Source: Elysia marginata
Taxonomy: Eukaryota; Mollusca; Gastropoda; Plakobranchidae
DNA: 64,000 nt
Direction: 5' to 3'
Assembly (NCBI GenBank): GCA_019649035.1
Contig: BMAT01008820.1
Span: 76,633-140,632, forward strand
Position numbers and translations under genes: made by a program. Positions 23,421 to 35,450 of this stretch are shown one piece after another (positions within the stretch are counted from its first letter, which is position 1; each line of letters begins with the position of its first letter). The notes beneath the pieces are model-generated. The model was not told where the DNA came from and did not search any database. It worked only from the letters and a program-made list of their open reading frames with translations.

Positions 23421-23999
23421 TAAGCCAGCAGAGACAAATCGAACAAAACGATGGCAAACAAAAATTATTGTTTACGGTTGTTGATGTAAGTGGGTTTTTT
23501 AGACAGCGTAAAATAAGGCACAACCTTGAAAACGAATTGCGTTCTATGGTTTTCTGATTTAATAAGCTCTACTCTTAGATTATGATGACAATACAATTTG
23601 AAGTTCAGTAAGCTCTAAATATTCGTAATCGTTTTTTTTAATCATAGTTAGACATACTCTTTCTCCACATCAAAGAACCTCTTTGCCATACTCCAGATAC
23701 GTTCTCTTTACTCACTCAAAACAAATATGAAGGATAGAAAATGAAATAACGTAAGCTTCTGGTAAAAAAAAGAAATACACAAACGCCCACTTACCAATGG
23801 AAACAAGACTAGATTTTAAATTGGAACTTATACCACAATAGTATAAGTTGCAGCAAATACCATGACTTTTAAAAGACGGGAACAGTATTTGAACAAATGA
23901 ATGTTTTGGTCAACTTTAATTAGTTATCACAATGATGAGAGAAAAAGAACGTACAGGTTCTGTCAAATAGATGAAGAGCTTTATCCACTTTGATAACTA

Positions 24000-24040
24000 T
24001 TTTTTTTTTTTTTTTTTTTTTTTTTTTGGGGGGGGGGGGG
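24000..24040. repeat. T28-G13 homopolymer junction
   Basis: Twenty-eight T directly followed by thirteen G. It may be real or partly an assembly artefact, since homopolymer lengths are error-prone. Confidence 0.85.
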
Positions 24041-25044
24041 TTATGATGCAACATTAGTTTTGCATTAAAAATTGAATCAGAAGTTAGTGAGATTTGTGCA
24101 CATCGCTCTCTTCGTTAAAATAGCTGACAGTTTCACTTCACATTCTCAAAACAAGAGCACTGGACAATTGTGACAAGCTCGGTTTTTATAGTCAAAGGTT
24201 TAATAATATAACAAAAGATATTTATTGTTAAGAAAATTTGAAAGTGATTTTAAAACAGTCTTATTAAAAATGTCATTTTTGGGTCAGAATACTAACATCA
24301 TTGCCAAGTTTTACCGTTGTTCTCTATCACTCTCTCTATCTTTCTTTCTATCTCTATCTCTCCTTCTTTCATTTTTCTTTATGTCTATACTGTCTTACTT
24401 AACCGCCCTGTTTCAGCCTTTAGTAAAAAAAATCCGATCTTTCTCTTGCACCTCTCTCCCTCTGTTTCTCCGCACTAGCTTTCTTTTCTTCTGACATTGT
24501 GGCTATTTTTCCATGTCCACGTCTTTGTTGTGGTGTACCCCATAGCTATGTTCTTGCCGGTCTGTCGGTATGTATGTGATGTGTATCCACTTTCTCTCTC
24601 AACCCTAATTGGTCTGTTTTTCGTTCATATCTATAATTATACTTATCGATTAAGCAAATTATTTACCTACTTAACTATCTCGCTTTGGTGCTAAGTATCT
24701 GCATCAAAGTATTTATATGTTTTACATTTCCATTTGCTCATTTCTTCTAGAATTTTTTTGTTAAAGAGCTTATTCTCCAAGTGTTATTGGGACTACATTA
24801 TGTTTATAGTTGCAGAAGGCTATTTTTCTTTTTCTTCATTTGGATTCAATTTTGTTAAAAATAAAAGAAGAATAAAACATGATTTAATAAAACATTTTTT
24901 TACTTTTTTTTACTTTCACGCAGAGCATAAAAAGTGATAAGCGTAGCATTGCAGGGTAGCAGAGGTAATCATTGTTTATGTTCTATGGGAAATGAGAGCT
25001 GCTAAAACTGACATCCATCAACAGTTTCAATACCTGTTAAAGAG

Positions 25045-25356
25045 TAAAGAGCGTTTTTATTTAGCGCTTATCCACTAATGTGCTCTAAGCGCTTTACATG
25101 GGTTCCCCGACAGGCAATTCCCAACCAAAGTACCTTCTGAAATCACAGAGGAGCGGATAGTTAAGCGCATCACTCTAGCATTCTGACAAGATCTTTCACT
25201 GCTTCTAGTCGCGTACTCGTTTAACGCATGAGTGAGGCGAATACATGTGTGTAAATAGCCTTACTCAAGGACTAAACGTCCACCTGCCAAAAGCAGGTGT
25301 CGAACCCCGGACCTCTCGATCCGAAAGCCGAGCGTCTACCACTAGACCACGACGCC
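25045..25356 (-). mobile_element. tRNA-headed SINE with AAGCGCT tail
   Basis: Minus strand, from 25356: GTGGTCTAGTGGTAGACGCT (A-box type) and, about 33 bases further on, GGGGTTCGACACC (B-box type), so the head derives from a tRNA. The acceptor stem cannot close, so this is not a functional tRNA gene. A body with a CCACCTGC/GCAGGTGG hairpin follows. The 3' end reads AGCGCTTAGAG...ATAAGCGCTAAATAAA, two complementary AGCGCTT words that could form a stem. About 310 bases; no clear target-site duplication. The same tail type occurs at 34.55-34.63 kb. Confidence 0.82.
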
Positions 25357-26017
25357 AGAAGGTTAATAAGATTTCTAAATATTAGAGCATATCAATTTCT
25401 TGAATAGATAAATAAATAAGAGTTTCCATAAATAAAGGGCAATTTGAACATAGCACAATCTGTTTTGGTCACTTTCTTCATAAAATGCGGCCAGAGTGCG
25501 TTTATTAACAATTTTCATAAGATCAACTAGGTATGGTGCCAGATTCTCGCGAGACTCAATACCGTGTTCCAAGTGGTTTGCATCTCAACTTAACTGTTGG
25601 GTATCAAATTATGACAGTGTCTTTGTTTATCAACTCTCTAAAGATGTACAAAGCGCACATAGAGAAAGGAAGTCGCTGAGAGAGAAAAAGGGAGGAGATA
25701 AGTGAGATCTTCTGTCGATGATATAAATATTATTTGTTATGATTAATTCACAGTCAGAAATTTACAAGAAAACTACGATTATGCTTTATCTAGTGATCAG
25801 AATAGATAGTGGATGCTGCCACTGCGCAATCAAGTGATTAAAAGACAGTTTCACAATTTCATACCTTTAAAGTCTTTCAATTGCTTTATCTAGAGTATTA
25901 TAAGAACCTTCGTATTATATCAGCAGCATTTTTACTTTCCACAATTATCACACCAGTTAATAACCCTTACATACATTTTAGGCAAAATTAGAAAATTGCG
26001 GACAATTACGTATACTT

Positions 26018-26026
26018 ATGATGATA

Positions 26027-26064
<38 letters not shown>
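26018..26064. repeat. (GAT)n microsatellite
   Basis: About 47 bases of GAT with one interruption. Confidence 0.95.
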
Positions 26065-26628
26065 CATTAGGATCATAATGATTTTAACCATATTCATGTA
26101 TATACAAAGACAAAGTTCTATAGCTTTTAACAAAATATTCGTCATAGGAATGATGTATTTTATCTCAAAAAACGTTACCTCTGCATTGCCAAAAATGTAA
26201 ACAAGCGCTATAACAATCTTGGGACGTTGAGTGTCATCACCTGACCATGTATTGTATTTATTCACTCTTCTATGACGCAAGCAACAGAATAATTGTATAC
26301 TGTATTAAAATCCCTTAAAAACGTAAGAAGTTCATGCTAGAAAACCACAGTAGCATTCAGCTCTACTATTGATGCCAATTAAAGGAATAGCTTAAAATGG
26401 ATCAATAAATAACAAACGACATGAATTGGCATATAAACAACAAGCTCTCATGTCATAAATGTCGGTCGATACGAAGGGGTCAAAGGTAGAGTGTGGCCTC
26501 TTTATTAGTCAAAGGGAAAGTCATCAATGTTAAGATGTAGGCACATCCTGTTCGCTCCTGCGGTTGACAAAATAGGTTAGCAAAATAATACATTTAGTGC
26601 AAAGTAATTATCAAACTTGGCAGATCAA

Positions 26629-26700
26629 GACGTGGTCTAGTGTATAGTGTGGTTAACAACTTCTGTCATATAGAAGATAACCTGAGCTTAAGCCCAAAGT
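26629..26700 (+). mobile_element. Possible decayed tRNA-like SINE head
   Basis: Plus strand: GACGTGGTCTAGTGTATAGT resembles the A box of the 25 kb SINE, and ATAACCTGAGCTTAAGCCC sits where a B box (GGTTCAA-CC type) would be. The internal spacing fits a tRNA. The rest of the element is not recognisable. Confidence 0.35.
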
Positions 26701-27112
26701 GAATCCTCATGCCCTCTTCGTGGATCTGATTGTTTCTTTGAAGTAACTTCTTTGAAAAAACTAAACCCTCTAGACTTCCTATGTATTCTCATGGAAAGAA
26801 ACTTATGTGACGGCCTTTATAGAGCCGAGATAGTAGAAACCTAACTCCGACTTAGAATACTTCAGTTATGCACAAAGAATACATTGGGCGTATCAGCATA
26901 CTATCAAGACAGAGAACTGACAAAAGGTTTTTGCATAGTATTGGACCGCCACATCCCTATTTGTATGCAGTTACGATCCGTTACATTTCCAAAGCAAATA
27001 CCAGTGTAAGTGACGTGAACATTGAAGTCACTGGCAAATTGGCTTTCTGTTATCGTACATAATACTTACTGTGGCAGGCGTGGCTAAAAATAAAACTTTA
27101 AAGAAAGCGGAA

Positions 27113-27446
27113 GTTTATTTTTTTTTTTTATACACTTAATTAATCCCTTTCGGGAAATTAGGCTTCGTTACTCAGCGTAACTGTGTCGCCACAAGAGCAG
27201 CGCCACTAATGCCCCAGCAGGCCAGTACGTTTAAGGCCACTTTAAACCCATGTGCAGGGTGTTGCAGGCGCATATCACAAATTCAAGAATGGCCTGTAGC
27301 TGGGTACCCATTTTACAGGTGGGTGGACTGAGGAAAGTTAGGGTAAATTGCTTTCCCAAGGCAACTGCAACATGGCATGGTCGGGAATCGAACCCACGAC
27401 CTCCAGATCGCGAGTCCGACGCGCTAACCACTCTGCCACGGCTACC
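27113..27446 (-). mobile_element. Near-complete tRNA-headed SINE with A-rich tail
   Basis: Minus strand, from 27446: GGTAGCCGTGGCAGAGTGGT (A box) and, about 34 bases on, GTGGGTTCGATTCCCGACC (B box), a serine/leucine-like tRNA head. The central part contains CCTTGGGAAAGCAATTTACC and TCAGTCCACCCACCTG then AAATGGGTACC. From memory this resembles a central domain shared by many metazoan SINEs, possibly the one called Nin; that name is unverified. The 3' end reads AATTTCCCGAAAGGGATTAA then an A-run, like a LINE-derived tail. About 330 bases. Small open frames within it on both strands are not genes. Confidence 0.88.
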
Positions 27447-27449
27447 AGT

Positions 27450-30400
27450 ACCTAATTTCAATCGTGGTACAGTTGCGATATCTTGAACTTGTAAAGTATT
27501 CTGAGCGATGGTATCTGAAAGTATATGAGACATTGTTTATGAGGTTTCCTAACATAGACCTAGATAATTACATTTTTGTAATAAAAACAAGGTAGAAGCA
27601 AAAAACAAAACTAAAAAAACTAGACTATCAAATAACAAAACAAGAAACACCGGGGCTATTCAAGAAGCATTGTCAGGGAGGCCAACAATAGAAGTGAAGA
27701 ATCTGACTGGTGGCAGGCTGATGGCTGCTTTACAACAAAATTTGAGAAACTCGGTTCAACAAGAACCTAGGCTCAAGATAGACGAGATAGATAAATAGAG
27801 AGAGAAAGAGAGAGAGACAGACAGACAGACAAACAGATAGACAGACAGAAAAAAAGAGAGAGACCGAGATAAAGGCAGAGGGACAGAGAGACGGGAGATT
27901 AGAAAAATTGCAGGCATTGTCTGAAGTTTTTTGTTGATTAACCAGAAAAGGATCAGAAATGGCCTTTCGATGATCTACATAAGCGAAATATGTCTTTGGA
28001 CTCTTTTGAAGTAGTGAAATTAACACAAAAAAATGCTGGCATGACAGCTTAAATTCTAGAAATATAAAATTTTGGACCAGGAAAATACCTAGACTAACAA
28101 GAAAACTGTCTTGATGAAATTTACTAAAGTTGCAAAGTTTCGAGATGTTAAGAGTACAAAAAATAATATTGATTTTATTAAGCAAATAAATATATAACTT
28201 TTTATGTACAACAAAAATATGGCTGTGAGGCGAGCTGGGTTTCTCAGAAGCAGTTATTGTTTTTTTTTAGTCAAACAAATTATAATAATTTTTGTAGTGT
28301 TTTCTAATTGAAGAGCATTAACTCAAAACCACACTGAGTGATTTGTGCCTGGTTTATCCCAGTTGACTCAAGTATATATATATATACTATTGCCAAACTT
28401 CTGTAATGAATACTCGCAAATAGCTGAGAGTCATTAGCGAGACAAAGAGAGACGTGCTTTCAATACACAAATCAAATTTCTCTAAATTAAAAGTTTAAAG
28501 CGAGAAAAAGTTTTTAGAAGCCTATTTATAAATACGATCATAGCCTCTAAGACAACGAAATGTTTTGAATTTTTAGTGACAAAAAAAAACATGCGATCAG
28601 TCTAAGATCTGGCCGAAGTTCTATGATGGTAGTTAGATAACATTTAAGTCTTTTGCTTAAATTTATACGCGTATTATATTATTAGTTTTGTGGCACGCCA
28701 GTTCAATTCCAAGAGTAACGCTTCACACATGTGGATAAAATCAGAAAAATCAATTATTTTGATAAATATTCGATATCCAAACGCCACTGTAATGCCAGCT
28801 TTCAAAGAAATCGCATCGTTGAAATCGATTTAAGTGGTGGTCTATATAGTTTAGACTAAGAATAGAAATCATCAGTTAAGTATGTATTAATGATACTTAC
28901 ATGCATGCTTGAATTTGAAAACTGTTATTTGTTAAACATGTTAAGAGAAAAGCCAAAGATGGTTGTACATTTTTCTCGCAGGGAGCATCATCTTGACTTC
29001 ACAGCCATCTGTCCTCGACATGCCATTGCACGCCAGAGTAAATGTAGGTCATTATGTCATGCGTCATAGAATGCATGCTTAATTGATGACGTTTAAATCG
29101 ATTCAAGCATTACATATTAACATTTTAGGATTCAATTGAGTGTGGAGAGGGTAGAAAAACCGCTTTTATAAAGCAATTTCTGTATTATCGGTGAGTGAAA
29201 GCACAAAGGCAAAGATTATCTCGTATATTGACAGGTATTATGAAAACACACTTTGTGGGCCATAATGATGGTATAAAACCTATAAAAATATATTTCAGAT
29301 GGCGTCCCTGCTAAATTCACTGACATTTTTGCAATCTGTTATTACTCGTAGGATCTGGCGTAAGGTTTGTTTAGACAAAATTTTTAAACCTTGCACGGTT
29401 GTATAAAAAAGACTTCATAAAGAGCTTCGTATTTTTTATTATGTCTATTCCATTTAATTAGTTACAGTTTTATTTTGATTATCTCAACTCGTAAACAAAT
29501 TGCATTAGTCTATAGTAAAAGCTGAATGAGTCAATTTATAATGGGAATAGTAAAATTTGCACAAATATTGCTCGCATGACAGCGTGAGTTATAGAAATAT
29601 AAAGGTTTTGGAAGAAACTAATAAAGAAACTCTCTTAGACCACAGTATAAAATATGAAAAGGAAAAAATATAAAGAAAAAATTTACGCAACATACATGAT
29701 TACACAGATTTTTCTTTAAACTTGATTTGATCATAATTGAATTAATCATAATACGTTTATTCTGAAACATGGCTACATCTGTAATACCTCTTCCAACTGT
29801 TTTTTTGCTTAGCACATAAATTTTAGTTGTGATTTAATGCAGGCACACAAGGGGTCGCTACTTTTTATAGCACCTTGTGTTTGTTTTTTTTTTCACTGAA
29901 GGAACTGTGCGTATGTGATATTTTATGATCTTCTCGCTAACAATCCGTGTAGCAATAATTTTGTTGTACTTCTTTTCCCAATACCACAAGGCATAGACTT
30001 ATAGATTTGAGAAACTCATTTAACATTAGCAATTAAAAGTGTTCTTGGTCATATAAAATGGGTTATAATATATATTTTAGCAAAGTAGATTAAATGATAA
30101 ATGCTGATTATATGAATGTATCGAAAACTCCATATAATCTTATTAGACGTTAAAGTATACAAATAAAAGAATCAATAATCCTGGATTCGGTGTGATTTCG
30201 ATAGACTTGATAGTCGTTTTAAGCATTACACTAGCTTTGGTGTAAGATTGCCTCGAACCATGAAAAAAACTACAACTTGGCAAAACGCCTTAGAGCCCTA
30301 ATTTTGTTTTCTTTTTTTTTATTAGTTTACTTCACAAATTTGAGGTACGTAAAGTAAGAAAGGCCAAGCAAAAAGGTATATTGATCTTAGTAGAAAGTTA

Positions 30401-31110
30401 TTACTGCATCAAATGATTCAAGCGTCAATAACAAAAATTAAAGCGCGTCAGAGCTTAAAACCAGTGCGTTACAATGTTTAATATAAATAAGCGAAATCAG
30501 TTTTATGGGCACAGCAAATACAAGAGTCCAAGTTAATGAAATCGAGACCACAATGTTGATGTAAGCTGTCACTCTGAGATGTGAAACTGTTGAGCCATCT
30601 GACAGACAATGTAACGGAATCAGAAATGTATTATCTTCTTCAAAGAGTGGTGTCTTTCTATTACTTAAATTTTATTAAATTTCTTTGATATTATTTCTCT
30701 TCAAGGTAACTTAGATATCTTTGGGTTTTCCCCCCTCCGAGCTGTACTATCTTAAATTATAAATAATACTGGTCGGTTTGAAAGAAACACTACCAGGCGG
30801 CAAAATAAAATAGACCAGTGTTAACATAGTGACGAAGCAAAAATAATATACCTTAAAACAATGGTACAAACTTCCATAAGAAACGTAAAAATCACCAATA
30901 AGGAGGGCGTTAAATTGTCTAGCAACTCTCTAGTAAACTCTTGAAGGGTATTTATGACAGCATATCAAACTCGCAAATGAAGTCCGCATGTGTGATATTT
31001 TAACGATAATGGAATAAAACAGACCATATAAAAAAGGTTACGAAGGAAAGGGAAAAGAGAGATAAGAGAGACAGGCATAGAGATAGGGAGAGGCAGAAAC
31101 ACACAGACAG
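27450..31110. other. AT-rich non-coding stretch
   Basis: A short TA run at 28372-28386 and scattered A/T runs. No gene or interspersed repeat that I can identify apart from the purine tract at 27.8 kb. Confidence 0.5.
27790..27900 (+). repeat. (GA)n/(GACA)n purine tract
   Basis: AGAGAGA, GACAGACA and AACAGATAGACAG words with purines on the plus strand. Confidence 0.9.
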
Positions 31111-31111
31111 G

Positions 31112-31122
31112 CAGAAACAGAG
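31112..31122. repeat. Target-site duplication, left copy
   Basis: CAGAAACAGAG, identical to 31371-31381; the two bracket the SINE exactly. Confidence 0.9.
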
Positions 31123-31370
31123 CTTTGATTGAAGGATATTTTTAAAAGCCCAATTCCACTTCAAAGGTGCTCTCAGGGCTTGGGTCCCAATGACAATGTA
31201 CGGGCTGCCACCCAGAGACTAGCGGGGATACCATGACTTAGCCTCAGCCGGTCACATTATACTGACACCGACCCAACCAGTAGGGGCCCGGACTGTGCTC
31301 GGCTGTGTTTCGAACCCGCGACCTCTTGGCCACGGCGCGAAGCCACTACCAACTGAGCTATCTAGGCCCC
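31123..31370 (-). mobile_element. tRNA-headed SINE with perfect 11-bp target-site duplication
   Basis: Minus strand, from 31370: GGGGCCTAGATAGCTCAGTT (A box) and CGCGGGTTCGAAAC (B box). The body carries GGTGTCAGTATAATGTGACC (also present in the SINE at 37180-37485) and then CTGGGTGGCAGCCCG. The element is 248 bases long and flanked by CAGAAACAGAG at 31112-31122 and again at 31371-31381. It went into a GACA/GAAACA-type purine microsatellite, which resumes on the other side. Both ends are thus fixed by the duplication, and the copy looks complete. Confidence 0.93.
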
Positions 31371-31381
31371 CAGAAACAGAG
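31371..31381. repeat. Target-site duplication, right copy
   Basis: CAGAAACAGAG, identical to 31112-31122. Confidence 0.9.
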
Positions 31382-31584
31382 CAGGCAGGGATACCGATAA
31401 AAGAAAACAAAGAGAGAAATGAATATATATATAACACAAAAATGACTGCTATTGGTTGAAGATTTATTTTTATGAAAACCACCTAAACTGGTAACAGCAT
31501 CAGTTTCAGTTGTAACAGCTTGCTCAGTTTAGGCATCAGAAATAGCAACAGCAACGGAAAGGGTAGAATCAACAGCAGTTAGGA

Positions 31585-31597
31585 CAGCAGCAGCAGC

Positions 31598-31652
<55 letters not shown>

Positions 31653-31670
31653 CTGGAAGTAGTAGATGCT

Positions 31671-31740
<70 letters not shown>

Positions 31741-31835
31741 AAGAAGCAGTAGTAGTAGTACCAAATAGTAAAATAGTAGTACAAGTTTTTGTAGTCTGGC
31801 AATTGTGTGGAAGTAGTAGATGTAGTAGCAGTAGA

Positions 31836-31897
<62 letters not shown>

Positions 31898-31931
31898 AAG
31901 TAGTAGTAGTAGTAGTAGTAGCAGTAGTAGT
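31585..31931. repeat. Compound (CAG)n/(AGT)n trinucleotide array
   Basis: CAG blocks at about 31585 and 31840 flank long AGT blocks. A non-repetitive stretch at about 31740-31830 splits the array. Overlapping poly-Tyr, poly-Leu and poly-Cys frames are artefacts. Confidence 0.95.
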
Positions 31932-33063
31932 GTTTTGTTTGTTTTATGACTTTTGTTAAATTAAAGATAACGTACGTCAATAGTTTAGATGCACAGGCTA
32001 ATATGCGGAACCACGTAAACAAACAAAAAACTGAATATGAGAAAGAAATGTTTTTAACTGATTTTTTTCATTGTATTAATATGTAAATCTTCGAAAATTC
32101 AAAGTGATGTTGCATTTCTCTCAATTCAAAACATAAGTGGCGTGTAATAAAATTTAGGATGTTTAGATTAAGAAAATTATTAAAACAAAGCGGGAAATGA
32201 GGCAGTCCTAGCACAAAAATTTATAAAATAATTGCGTTAAGCGTTGAAAGATTTTTTTAATTCCGTTGGATTCCCTCTAAGATTCGTTTATTCGTGTAAT
32301 TTCGCCAACGAATACTTTTGTTACTCAATTAGTGAGCTGTAATTGGCTGGGTATTATCTTACAGAAAAAATGTTGCTGAAAAATCAAGATACACCCATGC
32401 TTTTTAAAATTGAACTTTAAAAAGTTCCAGAGAAAAGACGACATGCCAATTATGAAAGTTTATAGCATTATCTTACACGTCAATCTTGCCACGACACACA
32501 AACAAATTTTAAATTGTCCAAAAAGATTAATTATGGAGCTGTTGTGGATGTTAAAATGATACCTGGCCCATTGTTTTTCACTAAGGCCTAACATTTATAC
32601 ATTTAACCTTTTAAGCTCGCAAATCTTATCCATGACAATAGTTGTCTATGTTCTGATTAGAATTTTTTTTAAATGAAAGTATAGCCGGAAAGTTTTACCA
32701 CTGCTACACCTTCTATAATCTTAATTCAATTGATGTTATTTTTTCCTTGGCCATTAGAGCATACACTTCTTAACACCCTAAAATATAAAATAAGATTTAC
32801 TATTTTGTGTGCCAGTTCTGACCTGCCTAGTACAGGTGGTGCAAAAATGCTCGCTTGTTGTTAAGTTGTCCTCAGTTTTCGTCCATTTCGACAAATGACT
32901 TTAAATAGACTTCAAGAGAAATTTAACATTCATTTGTTTTTGAGCAAACAATATGGTCATAAACAAATGTTTCTTTTTAACTTTTATCCTGATTAAATGT
33001 ATGTATTGAACTATAGTTTCGGGATTTTCATTCATCTTGGCATTGTTTAGCACACTTTTTAAA

Positions 33064-33064
33064 C

Positions 33065-33132
<68 letters not shown>
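33064..33132. repeat. (AGT)n microsatellite
   Basis: About 22 uninterrupted AGT units, the same motif and orientation as at 31.6-31.9 kb. Confidence 0.95.
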
Positions 33133-34539
33133 AAACCATGTCATTGTATTTGGGACATTTTAGTTAATGTATTATATGAGTATAAAATGGTATATTTTGA
33201 TAGCAAGTACTTACCAATGCTTCTGTGCAGTGAAGTAGATTTCGTAAAATGTGAACATTTTCTCCCAACGGATTATTTTCAAAATGAAATAGTACGATCT
33301 TAAACAAACAATCGAGGAAAACAGTATCTAGTAAATGATCTGAAAATTAATGCACTCTTAATCACCCGTAGCATTCTTAATGTATGTTCAATAAATGTTT
33401 CTGACAAATCATCGGATCCTGTAATTGCAACCTGACACGCTTGTGTTTGAAAACACCGCCTAGCACAACTGCTATAAATGACTATAGCACTCAGTAATTA
33501 CCTTCAACCTGCAACGCATCAGCTTCTACAGTCATGCTCTCCCAGTTCAAACTTAAGTAAATCGAGACCAACTCAAGCATACAGGTTAATATCTTAAGCT
33601 TGATAGAAACTGCACTAGGGGGGCATTGATTGTTTTCCGCTAATGGTTATTGCCTTGTCCGTTTTATTGTCTAGTTATAGTTACAGAACTAAGAGGCTGA
33701 GCTTTGTCGTGACGCTTTGACTAGTGTAAGTAAGGTAATGCTTTCACATCAAGTGACATCCACAGGTGTATGTATTTAATGCTTCAACAAAAGGAAAACA
33801 TTCGGTTTGTGTTTGAAATAATGATGTTCATTAAATATTTCCCACTTCAGCTGTTCAATTGATTTTTCTGTTACAAAAATCTGCAATCTTGTTTAGTGTT
33901 TGTTGTTGCTGTTGTTGTCGTCGTTGTTGCTGATGATGAGGATGTTGTTGACATGCTGGAATAGATTATTTTATTGTCTCTGAACAAAAAAGAGTGTTTT
34001 GTCGGGAAGCAACACCCTAGATTTTAAAACAACACTAGAATATGATTTTTATTGTGTTCCCCCTATCTGTATCCGAGAGTACTTTTAATATGAACGACAT
34101 AGTGCTTATCATATGACCAATGTTTGCAGATTTGTTTGACAAAACCTGAACGACTTCAGAGTCATGAACACGTGGTGGCTTATGATTAGCTGCATCTGTA
34201 AATTATCTGCAATATTGAGTCTCCTTTTTACTTGTTAGAATGATAATCTAGAAAACTTCTTCTGAAGTAGGTGGTTGTTGAAAACAACATTCAATGCAAT
34301 GTTTCCTCTCACAAAATACTTGCTACAGTCGATTCACAAAAGGTGTTATCAACTAGTATGATATACATTCGTTCTTTAAGCTGTTTTTTTTTTTTTTGCA
34401 AATTTATAAATAAATATAGTTAAATCAGGTAGGGGTATCGATCAAAACCCTTCATCAACTTTTTTGACAAAAACATTTCAAAACTCAACCATCCGACATT
34501 TTGACTTTGACGTTTTGAATCTTGACTGAGTATTCCAGG

Positions 34540-34640
34540 TTGCTTTATAATAATAACAATAATAATAATATCTAAATTTATATAGCACTTTTTACAATAA
34601 TTTAAAGTCTCAAAGCGCTTGACAAAATAAAAGCTACACA
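34540..34640 (-). mobile_element. Retroposon 3' tail with (ATT)n end
   Basis: Minus strand: AAGCGCTTTGAGACTTTAAA, a short spacer, then AAGTGCTATATAAATTTAGA running into ATT repeats. This arrangement of two GCGCT-type words followed by ATATAAAT and a trinucleotide tail is a widespread retroposon 3' end. It shares the paired-word layout with the SINE at 25045-25356. No tRNA head is found upstream, so it is 5' truncated. Confidence 0.65.
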
Positions 34641-34896
34641 GTTTCTTTCATAGAAGTTTTCAAAAACTGGGATAACGTAGACAATTGGAAAGTGAAAAAA
34701 ATCAATTTAAAAAACAAAGATAGATATATCAAATACAAATACAGAAAAAAAAATAATTGTTTTATATAATTCAACTTAAATAATTGTTTTATTATGCTTT
34801 TAAACAACGCTAAGAAAAGTAAGGTCAATGTCATTGCAATATTCTGGCTTAACAAAAGCAGAATTTTTTTTAAAAATCAAAGTAATATTAAGGAGC

Positions 34897-34919
34897 GGTG
34901 GGGAGGGGGGGAGGGGGGG
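34897..34919 (+). repeat. G-run cluster with quadruplex potential
   Basis: GGTGGGGAGGGGGGGAGGGG and more G, three or four long G-runs split by single bases. This fits the classic G-quadruplex pattern on the plus strand. Confidence 0.7.
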
Positions 34920-35019
34920 CAGCATCTAGGAAGTTACTTTTTCTTTATATTGATTACTTTCAATTTAGCTCCAGCCAAAAAATTTTCTAAGAACTTTGTC
35001 TTCAATTAGTACCTTCACC

Positions 35020-35450
35020 CTGACAGTCAGACGAGCCCACAAATTGATTCGCTGTCTCGCAAGTAACGAGTAATTGAAGAATTAAAAAGAGAATGTAGAT
35101 GTCTCACATCCAGACGCGGTGATTGACCTATAATGGAGACCGGGTCCATCTCAGCGGAGCGCAAAACTTCAAAGTGGGTGCGTTAGCAAAAGATTGATCA
35201 GTGCTGATAAGTTGATGCTGAGCTGTAAGTGACCCGCCTAAACCGATCGTCGTTAGATTTTTAGAGGGCTTCTCGTGTGTCGTCAACCTAACGCTGACGG
35301 CCTGGGAGCTGAAACCAGTGATAGATGGCCACGCCCTGGGGAATCTTTCCTTATAGACTCTTTCTCGTAAAAGACATTCTTAACGAGTTCAATAGCTCTT
35401 TCCAAGATCCGCTAGCTCGGCGTCTAAGGCGCGTTTACGCTGTAAAGAAA
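35020..35450 (+). other. GC-raised island with a short exon-like frame
   Basis: From about 35020 the composition rises. ATGGCCACGCCCTGGGG at 35325 opens a frame MATPWGIFPYRLFLVKDILN that could leave at GCT|GTAAAG near 35442. No acceptor or partner exon was found and the residues match no family I know. It may be the first exon of a gene or a chance island. Confidence 0.22.

Larger units (their letters stand above)
19400..25040. other. AT-rich non-coding stretch upstream of the host gene
   Basis: Besides the islands at 20.25 and 23.25 kb and the T/G run at 24.0 kb, it holds CTAGATCT words at 21110-21190 and a pyrimidine-rich block at 24315-24480. No supported gene. Confidence 0.5.

Noticed and set aside
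25285-25356. Possible tRNA gene on the minus strand
   Set aside because: A and B boxes are present but the acceptor and T stems do not close, and a SINE body and tail follow.
27231-27533. 100-residue minus and 78-residue plus frames with RxSDSR-type text
   Set aside because: They are translations of the tRNA-derived SINE at 27113-27446.
31252-31482. 76-residue minus frame with GGLDSSVGSGFAPWPRGRGF
   Set aside because: Translation of the tRNA head and core of the SINE at 31123-31370.
31569-32022. Poly-Tyr, poly-Leu and poly-Cys frames on the minus strand
   Set aside because: Products of the AGT/CAG arrays; all frames stay open because the unit is three bases.
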